A stretch of DNA of 64,000 nt, from NCBI RefSeq assembly GCF_003945595.2, contig NW_024104359.1, forward strand, positions 1,155,501-1,219,500, in the 5' to 3' direction. Of the stretch, positions 1 to 11,022 are shown in pieces. Position 1 is the first letter of the stretch. Each line of letters starts with the position of its first letter. The notes below the pieces were generated by a model. That model saw only the letters and a list, made by a program, of their open reading frames with translations. It had not been told where the DNA came from and did not search any database. The stretch comes from Pipra filicauda. Lineage: Eukaryota; Chordata; Aves; Passeriformes; Pipridae. The translations under genes and the position numbers were made by a program.

Positions 1-2946
1 TGGTTGGGAAACATGATGGGATATGCTGGAATTTTGATCATGAAATGAAAATAACTCCGTCTTTTTGTTTTAAACTAAAAATGCTGCTGCTTTATAACTG
101 TGTATATATATGTGTATATATATATATATAATGAAGAAAAGCAGATTTTTAATGTTTCTTTTAGAATATTCTTGGATTCCTTTCCTAACCATGTTCCTGC
201 TGTCACTCTGCTCTCGTTAAGGTGTGTAAGTGATGGTCTAATTAGCAGACAGCACCAGGCCACTTATGTCAATTGACATTTATTAGGTGAGGGAAGGCAG
301 GAGAGACACAGGAGGCTTTCATCCCTCTGGAGACTCAGCCAGCCATAGTCCATCTCTTATCTAGGCACAATAGGGAAAACCAAGTGAAAAGGAAGAATTA
401 ACTGTGGTGCTTAATTTTGAATCCCTTCACTGAAACGTTCCAACTACCTCTGGGTGTAATATTGAAGCCTAGGAGGAGTTGTTTTTTTTTCCCTCCGTGA
501 AAAGATTGATGTCAGAGGGCTGAAGAGAAAGAAGCTGTGCCTTAAAAACTCATCTGGTGAAGGGGAGACATTCCAGGATCTCTGCATCTTTTCTGTAAAG
601 GGAAAAATCTCATCATTTTCATTCAACATTGCAACCTAAAGTGGCTTTCCATTAAATAATAACTGCTGTATGTAGGAAGGGCTATAGCTATTTCAGTAAA
701 GAAAACTAATTCTAGTCTCACTTCTCATCCTGTATGATTATTCAGTACATTAAAGAAGTCAGCATGTATGGTCTGCATCAGTATGAGTCACTTAGGCAGA
801 AGGAACACAAAGAATGCAGGGAAAAAAAAAACAGAAAAAGGAGTTATTTTTTTTTCTGCCTTCCTTCAAAATAATAAACCTTCAACCCTCAGAGTCTTTG
901 AAGTTCATATTTTCATGATGTTGCTGCAGCTACTTGACTGTGCCATTACCCAGAGTCCATGAGCACAAATGTTAGTAGGGCTCCATTCTCTTCTTAAGTT
1001 ACTGATTAGCTGTTAATTTTTTAGTAAAGTGGAAATATTAACCTCTGGTGTTGACAGATCTTGGGCCCCAGTTTGACTATGCATACAGTAAAATTTTCTT
1101 TGCCTGTGTTTGATCAGTTCACATTAGTGCCTTGAAACAATCAATATCACACTGTGCTTAAAATTATCTTTTAAGGGACGCAAAGTATTCAGGTGGAAAA
1201 AAAAAATCTCAAGAGACCAGCACAAAACTAATAAGATTTACTAATGGGTTTTGCTTTCGTAATTTGCAGGGAAACCAAAGTGTAGACTCTGAATAGCTGG
1301 ATTCTTAATTGGATATTGATCTAAACAAATATTCTCTGTCTAAGTGCCTGTTAAAATCAGTTACTGCTATTTGTTGGGATGCATTATATTTATCCTTATT
1401 CCTGTAGAAGTGGTGTTGCTGTTCAAAGTTATATAAAGATGCATTAGCAGTACACTTTTAATAGACCTATTAAATTCACTTTGCTTTGATTTAGTCAGTA
1501 TTTGAGTGTAGGCTGAGTATTGTATACAGCTGCAGAAAGAGGAGTAGTAAAAATAATGTAATTATCACCATTTATGCTACTATTTATTTTGTTAATTTGC
1601 ATGTAACTGCAGTTTATGGAGCAGTTGTGCTGTATCTACTTTTAAACATTCCTTATATGTGGCTTAATGCTGTTTAACCTCCACTTCTGCTGAAAGATCC
1701 TGCTTTCAATGGAATTTTCTGGGTTTGATTTTGCTTCCTTGCTTTCCTGTTTGTCCCTGTTGTAGGAAGACAACACAGCATTGTTCCAGAAGTTGTATAT
1801 CATTCTTTTCCCAGACAGACTCTCTTTAATTTAATTTAAAAAGGTATAATCATACAGGCAGAGCTGTGAAATGCAGACAGAACATATCAGTGACCTTTTT
1901 TTTTCCCTTTGTCAAGTTTCTTAACAATTAAAGAAACAAAAAAGCCCATAAATCCAAACCCCCAAAACTGTTGAATTAAACAAATTACTTCCTAAATAGA
2001 TTAATGGAATACGATGATAAATACAGTTATTTGTGGATTTGGCTTTGGATCTTTATGGTATAAATCAAGATGGCATATTTCAAATCAAACTCATCTAATA
2101 ATTCGGGTTTTTATGATTAATTCTTATTCTGACTTATTCACACTTGATTGTATTTATGTCTAAAAATGGATAGAATAGAAACATGATGTTTGGGAGGTAA
2201 AAAAGCATAGGAGTACAGTAGATGCAATTATATCTCTTTTAAGGAGGCTTTTACAGGGTAACCAAGTCCTTGAAGTTACACCTTTACAAATCTTTGGAAG
2301 TGTAGCTCAGTCCCTAAACTATTTTTGTACTAAAATAAAAATAATAACTAAAAAAAGGCATTAAAATTGATAACTTGATTTTATTCAATAAGAAAATTAA
2401 ACTAATTAATATCAGTTGTATCAGTTCAGGGAAACTAAAAGTGGCTGCATCTTGAGCCTGAGCTGTGGAACTATTGACCACAAATTAATTTGGCAATAAC
2501 ACATTTGGCAACTATGACTGAAAAATTGCCCAGTGCAAGCAAAAGTTATGGTTAAATTTGCAAATATTCAAAGTCTTCTCTCTGTCCTTCTCAAATACAC
2601 CTTTCATTAAACTTGAAGCAACTTAATTCTTTATAAATCTTTTACTTTTCCATGAAATTTGTGAAATCTGCCAGTGAGTTTGAGAGAAATTGGGGTTTTA
2701 AAAGAGTCTGTACAGAAGGAGTGAGTGGATAAATCAGCTCCCATAATCAAGGGTAATAGAAAAGATTCCAGGAATATTCTGACTGCCCTGTATAATCCAC
2801 AGCACTGTGGGAACAGGCAGGGCCTGGCGTGAGGTTCTTCAGCCTCTGCAAATGCTAAAGTAATTATATGCTTTATATGCATAAAGAAGTATAAAATCTG
2901 CATTGAATAAGAGAAATAAAACTGTTGGACTTAGCTTGGAAAATGA
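1..2946. other. A+T-rich unique sequence, no gene recognised
   Basis: Both strands carry only short open frames without recognisable protein families. A TA-type simple repeat lies at about 101-131. No CR1, LTR or RNA gene is visible. Intergenic and intronic cannot be told apart here. Confidence 0.6.
101..131. repeat. (TA)n/(TG) microsatellite
   Basis: An alternating pyrimidine-purine run of about 31 bases, mostly TA with two TG interruptions. It is a simple sequence repeat, probably length-polymorphic. Confidence 0.9.
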
Positions 2947-3117
2947 GTTAACCGTGCCAGGTGGCTCCTGAGGGAATTTCTGGATAAGTCTTTGGTGGCT
3001 GAAGCTCCTGATCTTCGGATGACGGAGATCTTGGAAACAATTGTTTTGCTTGTTGATATTCTGGCTGCAGAAAGGATTTTCAGTGATGTGCTGATGTCTC
3101 TCAGCAACACAACCTGA
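2947..3117 (+). other. Coding-like open frame, unassigned
   Basis: A 56-codon frame runs from just after a TGA at 2944-2946 to a TGA at 3115-3117. Its product is acidic and leucine-rich, with an ILETIVLLVDIL stretch that looks like an amphipathic helix. I do not recognise a family. There is no clear acceptor with a pyrimidine tract upstream, and a 69-codon frame overlaps on the other strand, so chance openness is the default. It could instead be a decayed exon or retrocopy piece. Confidence 0.15.
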
Positions 3118-3300
3118 GACAGGTTCAGTCCTGTCTCCATCTGTGTCTCCAGCTACAGCCAGAAAGGTTCAAAACTAGGAATGTGTTCCCATCTCCTGCC
3201 CCAAGACAGGCTTTGTGTCTCACATCATCCCAGTTTATCAACAGGCAAGACCTGATAGATCTTCACAGCAACATTCAAACCAGTGAAGTTGGTACAAAAA

Positions 3301-3372
3301 AACCTTAGTGATTTTATGTTTTAGTTGGGTTTGAAAAATCTTAGCGATTTTACATTTTACTTGGATTTTAGA
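3301..3372. repeat. Two-copy diverged tandem repeat, period 36
   Basis: Two adjacent 36-base units (3301-3336 and 3337-3372) share the order CTTAGYGATTTTAYRTTTTA followed by a TTGG-type segment. About one base in five differs, so the duplication is not recent. Confidence 0.65.
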
Positions 3373-4489
3373 ACAAATATATTGATATATATGGGAGGAG
3401 GACAGAGCTACCTTATGAGTTTGTTATAGTTTTTGTGATTGTGTTTGGTTTTTTTCGTTTTTTTTCTGCAATATATTATTCTGTTTGTGACTAAGATGAA
3501 GAAATACCTTTGTCTCTGTTCCAGAAATGATATTTTGTGGGTATTTTTTGTTCCAGTCACAGACTTTTTATAGGATATTTATATTTAGCCTAAAATAATG
3601 AAACTTGCACAGACTGTACAGACTTCAGAGCTAAGCCTGTATATGTCTTATTTATTTGTCCTCTGAACAAATGTTTTCATAAAAAAACCCAGGAACTTGT
3701 AAATACCAGCAATATAAAAATACTGAAATTAGAGTGACAGGTCTTGAGAAGACCTGAAAAGATAATTCATTCTATCTCTGTTGTAAGGCAGGTTTCACAA
3801 CCTACTTTGGTATCTCCTACATATCTAACCTCTTCTTAAAGACCTGGAGCAGTGACAACTCCCCAGTCTGCTCCATTGCTTAATTATCTTTACATAATTA
3901 TTGGGGTTTGGGTTTTTTTGGTGTTTTTTTTTGTTTGTTTTGTTAGGGTTTTTTGTTTTTGTTTTTGTTTTTTTTTCCCCATTTGCTTCTATCTATTTCT
4001 TGAGGAAACTTTCTGTATTTTGACTGTCCTTTTTACTATTTTAAAAATACTTTTACCTATTTTATTTACTATTTATTCTTTATGATTATTACATATTCTT
4101 TACTATTTTTAAATATTTAAAAATATGTCCATACTTTTTACTGTTATGTACATATTTTACTGTTGTTTATTATGTCAAGTGCCTTTGGTCTTTTTCAACC
4201 AGTAACTGTAACTGGTGAGTCTTTCTCTATAAATCACTCAAACTCATTTTAATAACAACTTTTTAGTCACTACCTCAGTTGTATATTTGTGGGATTAATT
4301 GTTCTCTGAGTTCTTCTGGTTTCTCGCAGGTTTATCAGATCCCATCTCCTGATTTCTGGTAACTCTGCTCTCCAGTGTGTGCTGTCTCCACATTGGATTT
4401 TAAACACACATATTTGAATTATTACAGCAACCCCTGCACAATCTCCATATAATTTGGTAATAAACTTACACAAATTTATTACAATTTGA
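3373..4489. other. A+T-rich sequence with a T/TTTTG tract
   Basis: No gene is seen. At 3903-3976 there is a T-rich simple tract built from TTTTG and TTTG units. The 77-codon frame crossing it is a product of the low-complexity T tract (Phe/Val/Cys-rich) and is not a gene. Confidence 0.6.
3903..3976. repeat. T-rich (TTTTG)n-like low-complexity tract
   Basis: About 74 bases, almost entirely T and G, with repeated GTTTTT units at the 3' end followed by CCCC. Confidence 0.85.
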
Positions 4490-4622
4490 GGGTGGTGAGA
4501 CACAGCTTGCCCAGAGAAACTGTGGCTGCCCCATCCCTGGAAGTGTCCAAGGCAATGTTGGAGCAACCATGGCAGGGGGTGGAACCAGGTGGTCTTTAAG
4601 GTCCCTTCCAGCACAAACCATT
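4490..4622 (+). mobile_element. CR1 LINE 3' fragment, internally deleted
   Basis: The fragment begins with GGTGGTGAGACAC and carries the avian CR1 3' signature TTGCCCAGAGAAACTGTGGC followed by CCCCATCCCTGGAAGTGTCC. It ends near TTTAAGGTCCCTTCCAGCAC. Compared with the better copy at 6487-7030, two internal segments are missing: one after GGCAATGTTG and one before ATGGCAGGGGG. No reverse transcriptase is present; it is a dead 5'-truncated copy, plus strand. Confidence 0.88.
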
Positions 4623-5891
4623 AAATTTTTCTTTGATAAAATGTGATAAATATCCAACCACAGAGGATATTGATGTTTCATTGAAATAGGGCTATTTAGA
4701 GGGCTGAATATGGTTTGTTGGGGTTGTTTTATTCTACTACAATGGTTTTTTTTAGGACTACTTCGTTTCCCCTGTTCACAGCTGTTCACAGACCATAATA
4801 TTTGGCAGTTGTTCCAACTTGCTTCTGGGCAGCCTGGGGACACTGGTGCTCAGGGAACCCTGTCTGTGTTTTGTTTTCCACAGGTATTTGCTGGGCAGGA
4901 GGGAGGGGCTGACACTGGAGAGCAGATGCTCTGATTTAGGGTTGCCAGAAGGTTCCTCTCCTGCTGCAGTTCCTCCTACAGCCAGTTCTACAAACCCCAG
5001 AGCTCCTCTGACTTTACAAGGCAGAGCAGGCCCAACCTCAGGACAGATGAGTGTCTGTGGTTGGGTAGATCACGTGTGAATCATGAGTGAACACCACGAA
5101 TGAATAATGAATGAACGATGCTGATCAGTGAATTACTGCTCAGTTTAAAGAGGGTGAGGACACCAGGCTGGCATTCAGCTCCTCAGAAAAGAAGGAAATA
5201 ACAGGTGGTCTCCTGGCTGTTCTTTGTGGACCAGAATGTTTTGAGCCTTCACAGAAAACAGGCTTTGAATTCACTCATTGTTATGTAGAATGAAGTCTAA
5301 ACAGGAAAAGGAAAATATAATGAAACCCAAAATATAAGCGTAGGCAGGACATTTAATTAGTTTCTCAATTTAAATGGTTGTAAGAAAGAAAACATTTCTC
5401 CTTTCATAAATGAGACTTCCCTAGGACCTGGAAGGAGAGAATCTGTGATACCAAAGAAAGGATCAGAACAAAGGTATTTTGGAGTTCTGGGTCCATCTAC
5501 TGGTAAAATGACTCTTTTGATATTTTATGTATTTTACTGTAGACAACTTCATTCCCCATGTAAACTGTCAGAATAACTAAAGCAGTGAAATGACACAACT
5601 TCACAGAGGCAGAAATTTCGGTTGACGATATTTTAAGAATTTCCTTCTCTCCTGAACCAGCTTTGCTATGAACTGACTTTCTCATCAAACTTCCCTCGGG
5701 AAAATTTCCACAGTTTTTAGAAGCCACGATCCATCAGGAAGAACCAGAGCCCCACCTCCACATAGTGGGGAGGGCAGGTTTGCAGTGATATGTTACAGGA
5801 GACAAAAAAGCAGCAGGAAGGAGAAATGCTTCCTGCTGTTTGCAATCATGTTTTTTGGCTATTTGCCTTACTGTCTAGGAAATATTCTTCT
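4623..5891. other. Unique sequence, moderately GC-rich at 4760-5080
   Basis: Overlapping 74- and 86-codon plus-strand frames cross the GC-richer part, but no domain is recognised. A run of GAATGAATAATGAATGAAC-like imperfect repeats lies at about 5095-5120. The rest holds nothing I can identify. Confidence 0.5.
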
Positions 5892-6166
5892 GTCTTTCTC
5901 CTGGTTTCAGCTGGGATAGAGTTTATTTATGTATTTAATGATAATTATAATAATGAGAATAATAATATACTATTTTACTATTATAATTATACCACTATTA
6001 TTACTATTTTAATTACTATTAGATTTTACTTCATTTCTTAAACTGTTCTTATCTCATCCCGCTAGTTTGACCTTTATCCAATTTTCTACATCCCATGGAG
6101 TGGGGAGTGGGAGAGAATGAGCCACAGTGTGTGGTGACTGCCTGGTGACTTAACCACTGGAGTCTT
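5892..6166 (+). mobile_element. Decayed solo LTR of an avian endogenous retrovirus with target-site duplication
   Basis: The body at about 5897-6161 starts with TCCTGGTTTCAGCTGGGATA and later has TTAAACTGTTCTTATCTCA, then a CCCATGGAGTGGGGAGTGGG block, and ends in TTAACCACTGG. From memory this order matches the ends of a common avian LTR. The sequence GTCTT flanks both sides (5892-5896 and 6162-6166), as expected of an integration duplication. The middle (about 5930-6025) has become an A+T-rich TTA/TAA microsatellite and much of the normal LTR interior is missing. No internal retroviral genes are present. The family name was not assigned because no library search was possible. Confidence 0.75.
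5930..6025. repeat. (TTA/TAA)n-rich tract inside the LTR
   Basis: Imperfect TAA, ATT and ACT triplets extend for almost 100 bases. The 83-codon plus-strand frame through it is low-complexity Asn/Tyr/Ile and is not a gene. Confidence 0.8.
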
Positions 6167-6486
6167 TCATATGTGAGATTAGAAAAACACATTTATGTTC
6201 CTCTTGTAGCCACTTCTAGAGTTATGATTTTATTTTTTCTGAAGATCTTTTTAAGTTGAATGACTAAATGAAAAATTCTTAGTAAGCAAATTATCTCTGC
6301 TCAGCAACTTACTGAGAAATACGCAGGAGCAAGTCCTGTGAACACAGGAATGCACAGGAGACATGGACATCCTGTGGTAGGAACAGGATGGATTTGAAGA
6401 GGCAGAATAACAACCAACATTAAAATCTGTTTAGGCAACCACAGGAGTCAGCATTTATTTTTGGGAATGATATGTGTAGTTACAAA
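6167..6486. other. Short unique spacer between LTR and CR1
   Basis: No gene or repeat is recognised. It contains AACACAGGAATGCACAGGAG-type purine-rich sequence but nothing assignable. Confidence 0.5.
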
Positions 6487-7030
6487 GCTCCCAGGTCTGC
6501 TCTGGTGAGACCCCACCTGCAGAGCTGCCTCCAGCTCTGGGATCCCTGATGTTGGAAGGACATGGAGTTGCTGGAGCAAGTCCAGAGGAGGCCCTGGAGA
6601 TGCTCGCAGGGTTGGAGTCCCTCTGCTCTGGAGCCAGGCTGGGAGAGCTGGGGGGGTTCACCTGGAGAAGAGAAGGCTCCAGGGAGAGCTGAGAGCCCCT
6701 TCCAGTGCCTGAAGGGGCTCCAAGAGAGCTGGAGAGGGACTGGGGACAAGGGATGGAGGGACAGGACACAGGGAATGGCTTCCCACTGCCAGAGGGAAGG
6801 GATGGATGGGGTATTGGGAAGAAATGCTTCCCTGTAAGGGTGATGAGGTCCTGGCACAGGTTGCCCAGAGAAGCTGTGGCTGCCCCATCCCTGGAAGTGT
6901 CCAAGGTCAGGTTGGACAGGACTTGGAGCAACCTGGGCTAGAGGAAGGTGTCCCTGCCCATGGCAGGGAGGTGGAACCAGATGGGCTTTAAGGTCCCCTC
7001 TAACCCAGTCCTTTCCATGATTCTCTGTGT
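6487..7030 (+). mobile_element. CR1 LINE, long 3' fragment
   Basis: This is the longest CR1 piece in the window. In order it holds CTGGTGAGACCCCACCTGCA (C-terminal end of the ORF2 reverse transcriptase region), GAGCAAGTCCAGAGGAGGCC, CTGGAGAAGAGAAGGCTCC, then the 3' UTR block TTGCCCAGAGAAGCTGTGGC and CCATCCCTGGAAGTGTCCAA, ending in CCATGATTCTCTGTG. Stops and frameshifts make it non-functional. The 158-codon antisense frame at 6455-6931 and the 91-codon sense frame at 6562-6837 are by-products of its GC-rich composition. Confidence 0.95.
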
Positions 7031-8188
7031 TCCCATTCAGAAAATATCAAAACTATCTGATTTATCTTTAGAAATTCTAGAGAGAAGTAGTAAAACTCAG
7101 GTAAGATGAAAGTTTAAAACAATGATTTGCTCATTTTTGCATTTAATTCTTTCAGATTCTGCCTCTTTGCTGTTCTAAGTCATTATTTGATTGAATGTCT
7201 CTGTCAGATATCAAGAATTTTACACAAACAACCTCAGGGCACACTGGCATTATTTAAATGTCCCTGGTCAAGGCATCACAACTGATTGTTATGACTAATT
7301 TTTGATTTCATCATTGAAACTGTCATAATAACTCAACATACAAAACCCTGAAGTCTACATCATTTCCAGTTAAAAGACAAATAAAATTTAGCAAGATCTT
7401 GTAACTTTGGAGAAGGATTAATTTTTAAAAGTCAGCTTGAAGTGCTACACAGAGGAAAGCTGAGCGGGACTCAACGTGTTTGCAGAGTTGGATCAGGGGA
7501 CCCAAGGGATTTCCAGGCTTCTATTGAATAATGAAAAATGTTTCTCAAGTCTTCCCTGTGTTTTCCAAACAGGCACCAGTGCTTCTGTACATGCTTTGAT
7601 GATCTTCTTCTTCACAATTGGCTGATCACAATTACCGAATATGAAAGCACAAACAAATGGAAAATATAACACAAAATCCCCTTCTATCTATCTGTGTAAA
7701 TATATATTCACTGCAGGAAGTGAAAGGCTTAAAACAAATGAACTTATAATGACATCTGAGTATAGGATCACAAGTTTAGACTGTGCTCTTCTAAGGAAAG
7801 GAAATTCTCACAAAATTATTGTGTTTTTTGATCTTCAGCAACTTATGGGATGATGCCTTGAGATAACCAGAGCCAAATTGTGTTAAAACATGTCTTTTAC
7901 TACTCAGCAGGTTTTAGCATGTCATGTCATCAGGAGGACATGCAAGAAGGCTGTTTAACAGTTTATCTTGAATTTAATAGATTATCCACCATGGGCATTT
8001 AAGAACAGAAACATGAACAGAATATACCTGTTAAAAATTCTGGGCAAAACAAGGAAAACTCTCTCTGAAAAAAAACCCAAACATACAGATGGCATTTCCA
8101 TATTTCATATTCCTTAATATCATATTCATATATTCCATATATTTCTTAAAGTTAAATAATAGCTGTGAAATATATGTCTGGGAAATAG

Positions 8189-8250
8189 CTGCATAATATT
8201 ATGCATATTATATATATATATATATATAATATTATGCATAATAGCATAAA
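8189..8250. repeat. AT-rich palindromic block around a (TA)n core
   Basis: The perfect palindrome GCATAATATTATGC at about 8191-8204 precedes a (TA)n run. The related block TAATATTATGCATAATAGC follows it. The two sides are imperfect inverted repeats, so the block could form a cruciform. Confidence 0.75.
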
Positions 8251-10986
8251 TACCTTTGAGTCATCCTTTTGGGTCATCAGTGTGGTCTGAGTCTTGTTGT
8301 AGATTTTGGTTTTGGTAAACCAGAAATTATGATGATTTTTTAATGAAGTGTCTAAACCTAGTAGTTGTCTGTTTTGTGTTTATTTCAAATATAAACCCAA
8401 ATGCTAAATCTTTAACCATTTACATGTTTCTTTGGATGTCTTTCCTATAAGTCATTACTTTTGAAAATACCCTGACTACAGAGTTGTGTTGTTTTGTTGG
8501 CTTTTTTCAAACCTCTCCCTGTTTAATTTTATTATGTTTGGGAAACAAAATGTCAAATACAGCTGCTGTGCTCTGTTTTCAAATGTATCTGAAGCTGTCT
8601 TTCTATCTACTACTCTGTGCCTTTTTATAAACTGTATTCTGGAGTAATCTCTTAACCTTTGAAATGATGAGTAATGTGCCAAATAGGAGAGATATAAAAT
8701 AAATTTGTGTTTATAAATCAGTAGGAATTTACTGAAGTGAATATAAATTCCATTGAGATCTATCAAATATTGTATGTTATCACGAAGGCAGGTTAGATTA
8801 AAATCTCAGATGTACTCCCTCAGCAGCCTCATCAGTGTCAAAGGTTGCACAGAGAATAATAGTGTCCAAAGTTAGAAGTTTTAAAGCAGAATTCAATTCT
8901 GAATTATCAAATTTCTTACCTATCAGAGAACATTTTTTTTCTAAGAATTGAAAATAACCAACAGTGATAAACAATTAAACAACTTCATAGTCGTATTTAT
9001 ATCTCAATGAATTATTATTTGCTAGTAAATTGAGGTACAGTTAGTGGGGTTTCATTTACAAATGGAAAAATCACTGAAATGGAAATAAAGATGAGAACAT
9101 GCTAATGACAGAATTCAGCATTTAGGAACATGTTAATTTTTTCAAACAAAACCATCTTAAACAATAAATTCTTCATTATGGAGAGGCACTAGATGAAGCA
9201 TAACCATCCCTAAATGGAATATTTTAAAAAATATAGAAAATATGGGCATTCCTTTGGCTCTGTGGCAAGGATCTGTTGGGCTCAATCAATAACCACTTTA
9301 ACAGATAACTTGAATTCTCCAAGCTTCTCCACAGGTGAGAAAAGTCAAATGAAAGAAGCATTGTGCTCTTACATTGTCAGATATTTAGTCTTGTTTACAC
9401 CTGAGCTGCACTATTTTCTTTGAAGAATAGTCTATATTTTACCTTTTTGATGCAGCACTAAACCCACTGTGATCCTTTTCCCAAGAGTTGAATAATGTTT
9501 TTTTAAAAAAATAGTGGGGGGAAAAAATCTTTCCCCACTTTTCACTTTTTCATTGTGTTACAACCATTTTACTTATTTTAAGAGGCTGTAACTACAAATT
9601 GACATTTCTAGTCTAAGTCACCTCTTCTGGAACAGGGTCTCCAGTGGGGTGTTGTCAGGCTTTATCATACACTGCCCTGACTTGGTTGACTTACTAGTGA
9701 AGAGTTTAAAGTTGTTTCAGTAGACAAAGATATATTTTCCTCCTGGACCCAAATTTTTGGATGGTGGACTACATTTTGGGGAAGTACCACTTGCTCTGTG
9801 CTTATGAACTTCCCTAGAGAAATTCAGGCTGGTCTCTGTGAGCTGGGGGGAATTTTGATCTGATCAATATGGTTTTTCCAATGTCCAAATTAATCTTTTT
9901 GTGATAAGAAGAGGCAAAGCATTGTCAACACCAGATAACCAATAATTTATTGAAGAGCTGCTCCTAGTTTTTTATTTTACAGATTACAGCTCCCTTCAGT
10001 TCCCTAATAAAGACAGTATGCACAGATTTGTAGAGCAGTAAAACTTGAAAATCTTATGGCTCCTGTGCTGCCCAAAAAGAGACTGACCCTGGCTGACCTG
10101 TGGATATTGAAGGCATAATGCTGATTATTGTTCTTGTTATATATGTTAAATGAAGCTCATCTCATGCTCAAGAAAGTGGAGAACATGAACTTATATTAGA
10201 AATGAGTAGCAGAACATGCTCCTAAACCCAGCACTTTCCAGAGAAATAAGCAGCAGCCAAAACTGTGTCTGTAGTGTCTGTTCCCACGTGTCATTCAGGG
10301 AAGTTCAACCTGATCCATTCCCATCCCTGTGCTCTGCAGTGACTCCATCCAGACCTGAGAAGTGGAATCTCTTGTGCCAAATGAAGCAAGCAGGATTCCT
10401 GTATTGTCAGAAAAATGTCACATGAGGCAAGTGTGGATATTTCTGGAAAAATCCCTCTCTCTTTTTCCTGTCATGTTTGGTGAATCCTGGGAAAAGTGAT
10501 TGGTGACTACAATACAACTATGTAGATTCAACAGCACCACCATGTACATACCAGTTGTCTACAGAAGTCCTGCCAAATCAGCTTGTTTCTCATGTTCTTG
10601 CTCAATATTCCCATTTTTTTTGCATTTTTGGTGAGTTATTTGAATTACTTCTCTTTCTATGTTCAAAATATATTCAGCTTTATTTTCCCGCATTCCTTTC
10701 CTGATTTTGTAGATAAACATAGGTAGATGTAGCTGTTTCCTTACTCTTCTACATTCAAGTATCTTCTGATTATCACACCAAGAAAGGCTGAGTTCTGACC
10801 TGTCTTTCCAGTCTCCTAAACCTGATGGAGGAATTTGATCACATCTTCATTTTTTGCAAGTGGCAACTGGTCTTCCTCATGTGCAAAAACCTGATGGCAT
10901 CAGCTGTGGGAATTGTCTGGTCTCTGAGGTAATTATGTTTTCTCTGATTTTCTTCTTTTCAGTCATGTTTATTTTCGGATTAGCTG

Positions 10987-11022
10987 AAATAAAAAAAACC
11001 TGAACTTGGGTTTTTTTTATTT
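10987..11022. repeat. Inverted repeat, 14-bp arms
   Basis: AAATAAAAAAAACC (10987-11000) is the exact reverse complement of GGTTTTTTTTATTT (11009-11022), with an 8-base loop. The arms are mostly A/T homopolymer, so chance origin from a poly(A) run and a poly(T) run is possible. Confidence 0.8.

Noticed and set aside
3852..4085. 77-codon Phe/Val/Cys-rich plus frame
   Set aside because: Product of a low-complexity T/TTTTG tract.
4270..4843. 114- and 125-codon minus frames
   Set aside because: They overlap the CR1 tail at 4490-4622 antisense and have no recognisable domain outside it.
6455..6931. 158-codon minus-strand frame, the longest in the window
   Set aside because: It is antisense to a CR1 3' fragment. 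The openness comes from the GC-rich CR1 sequence.
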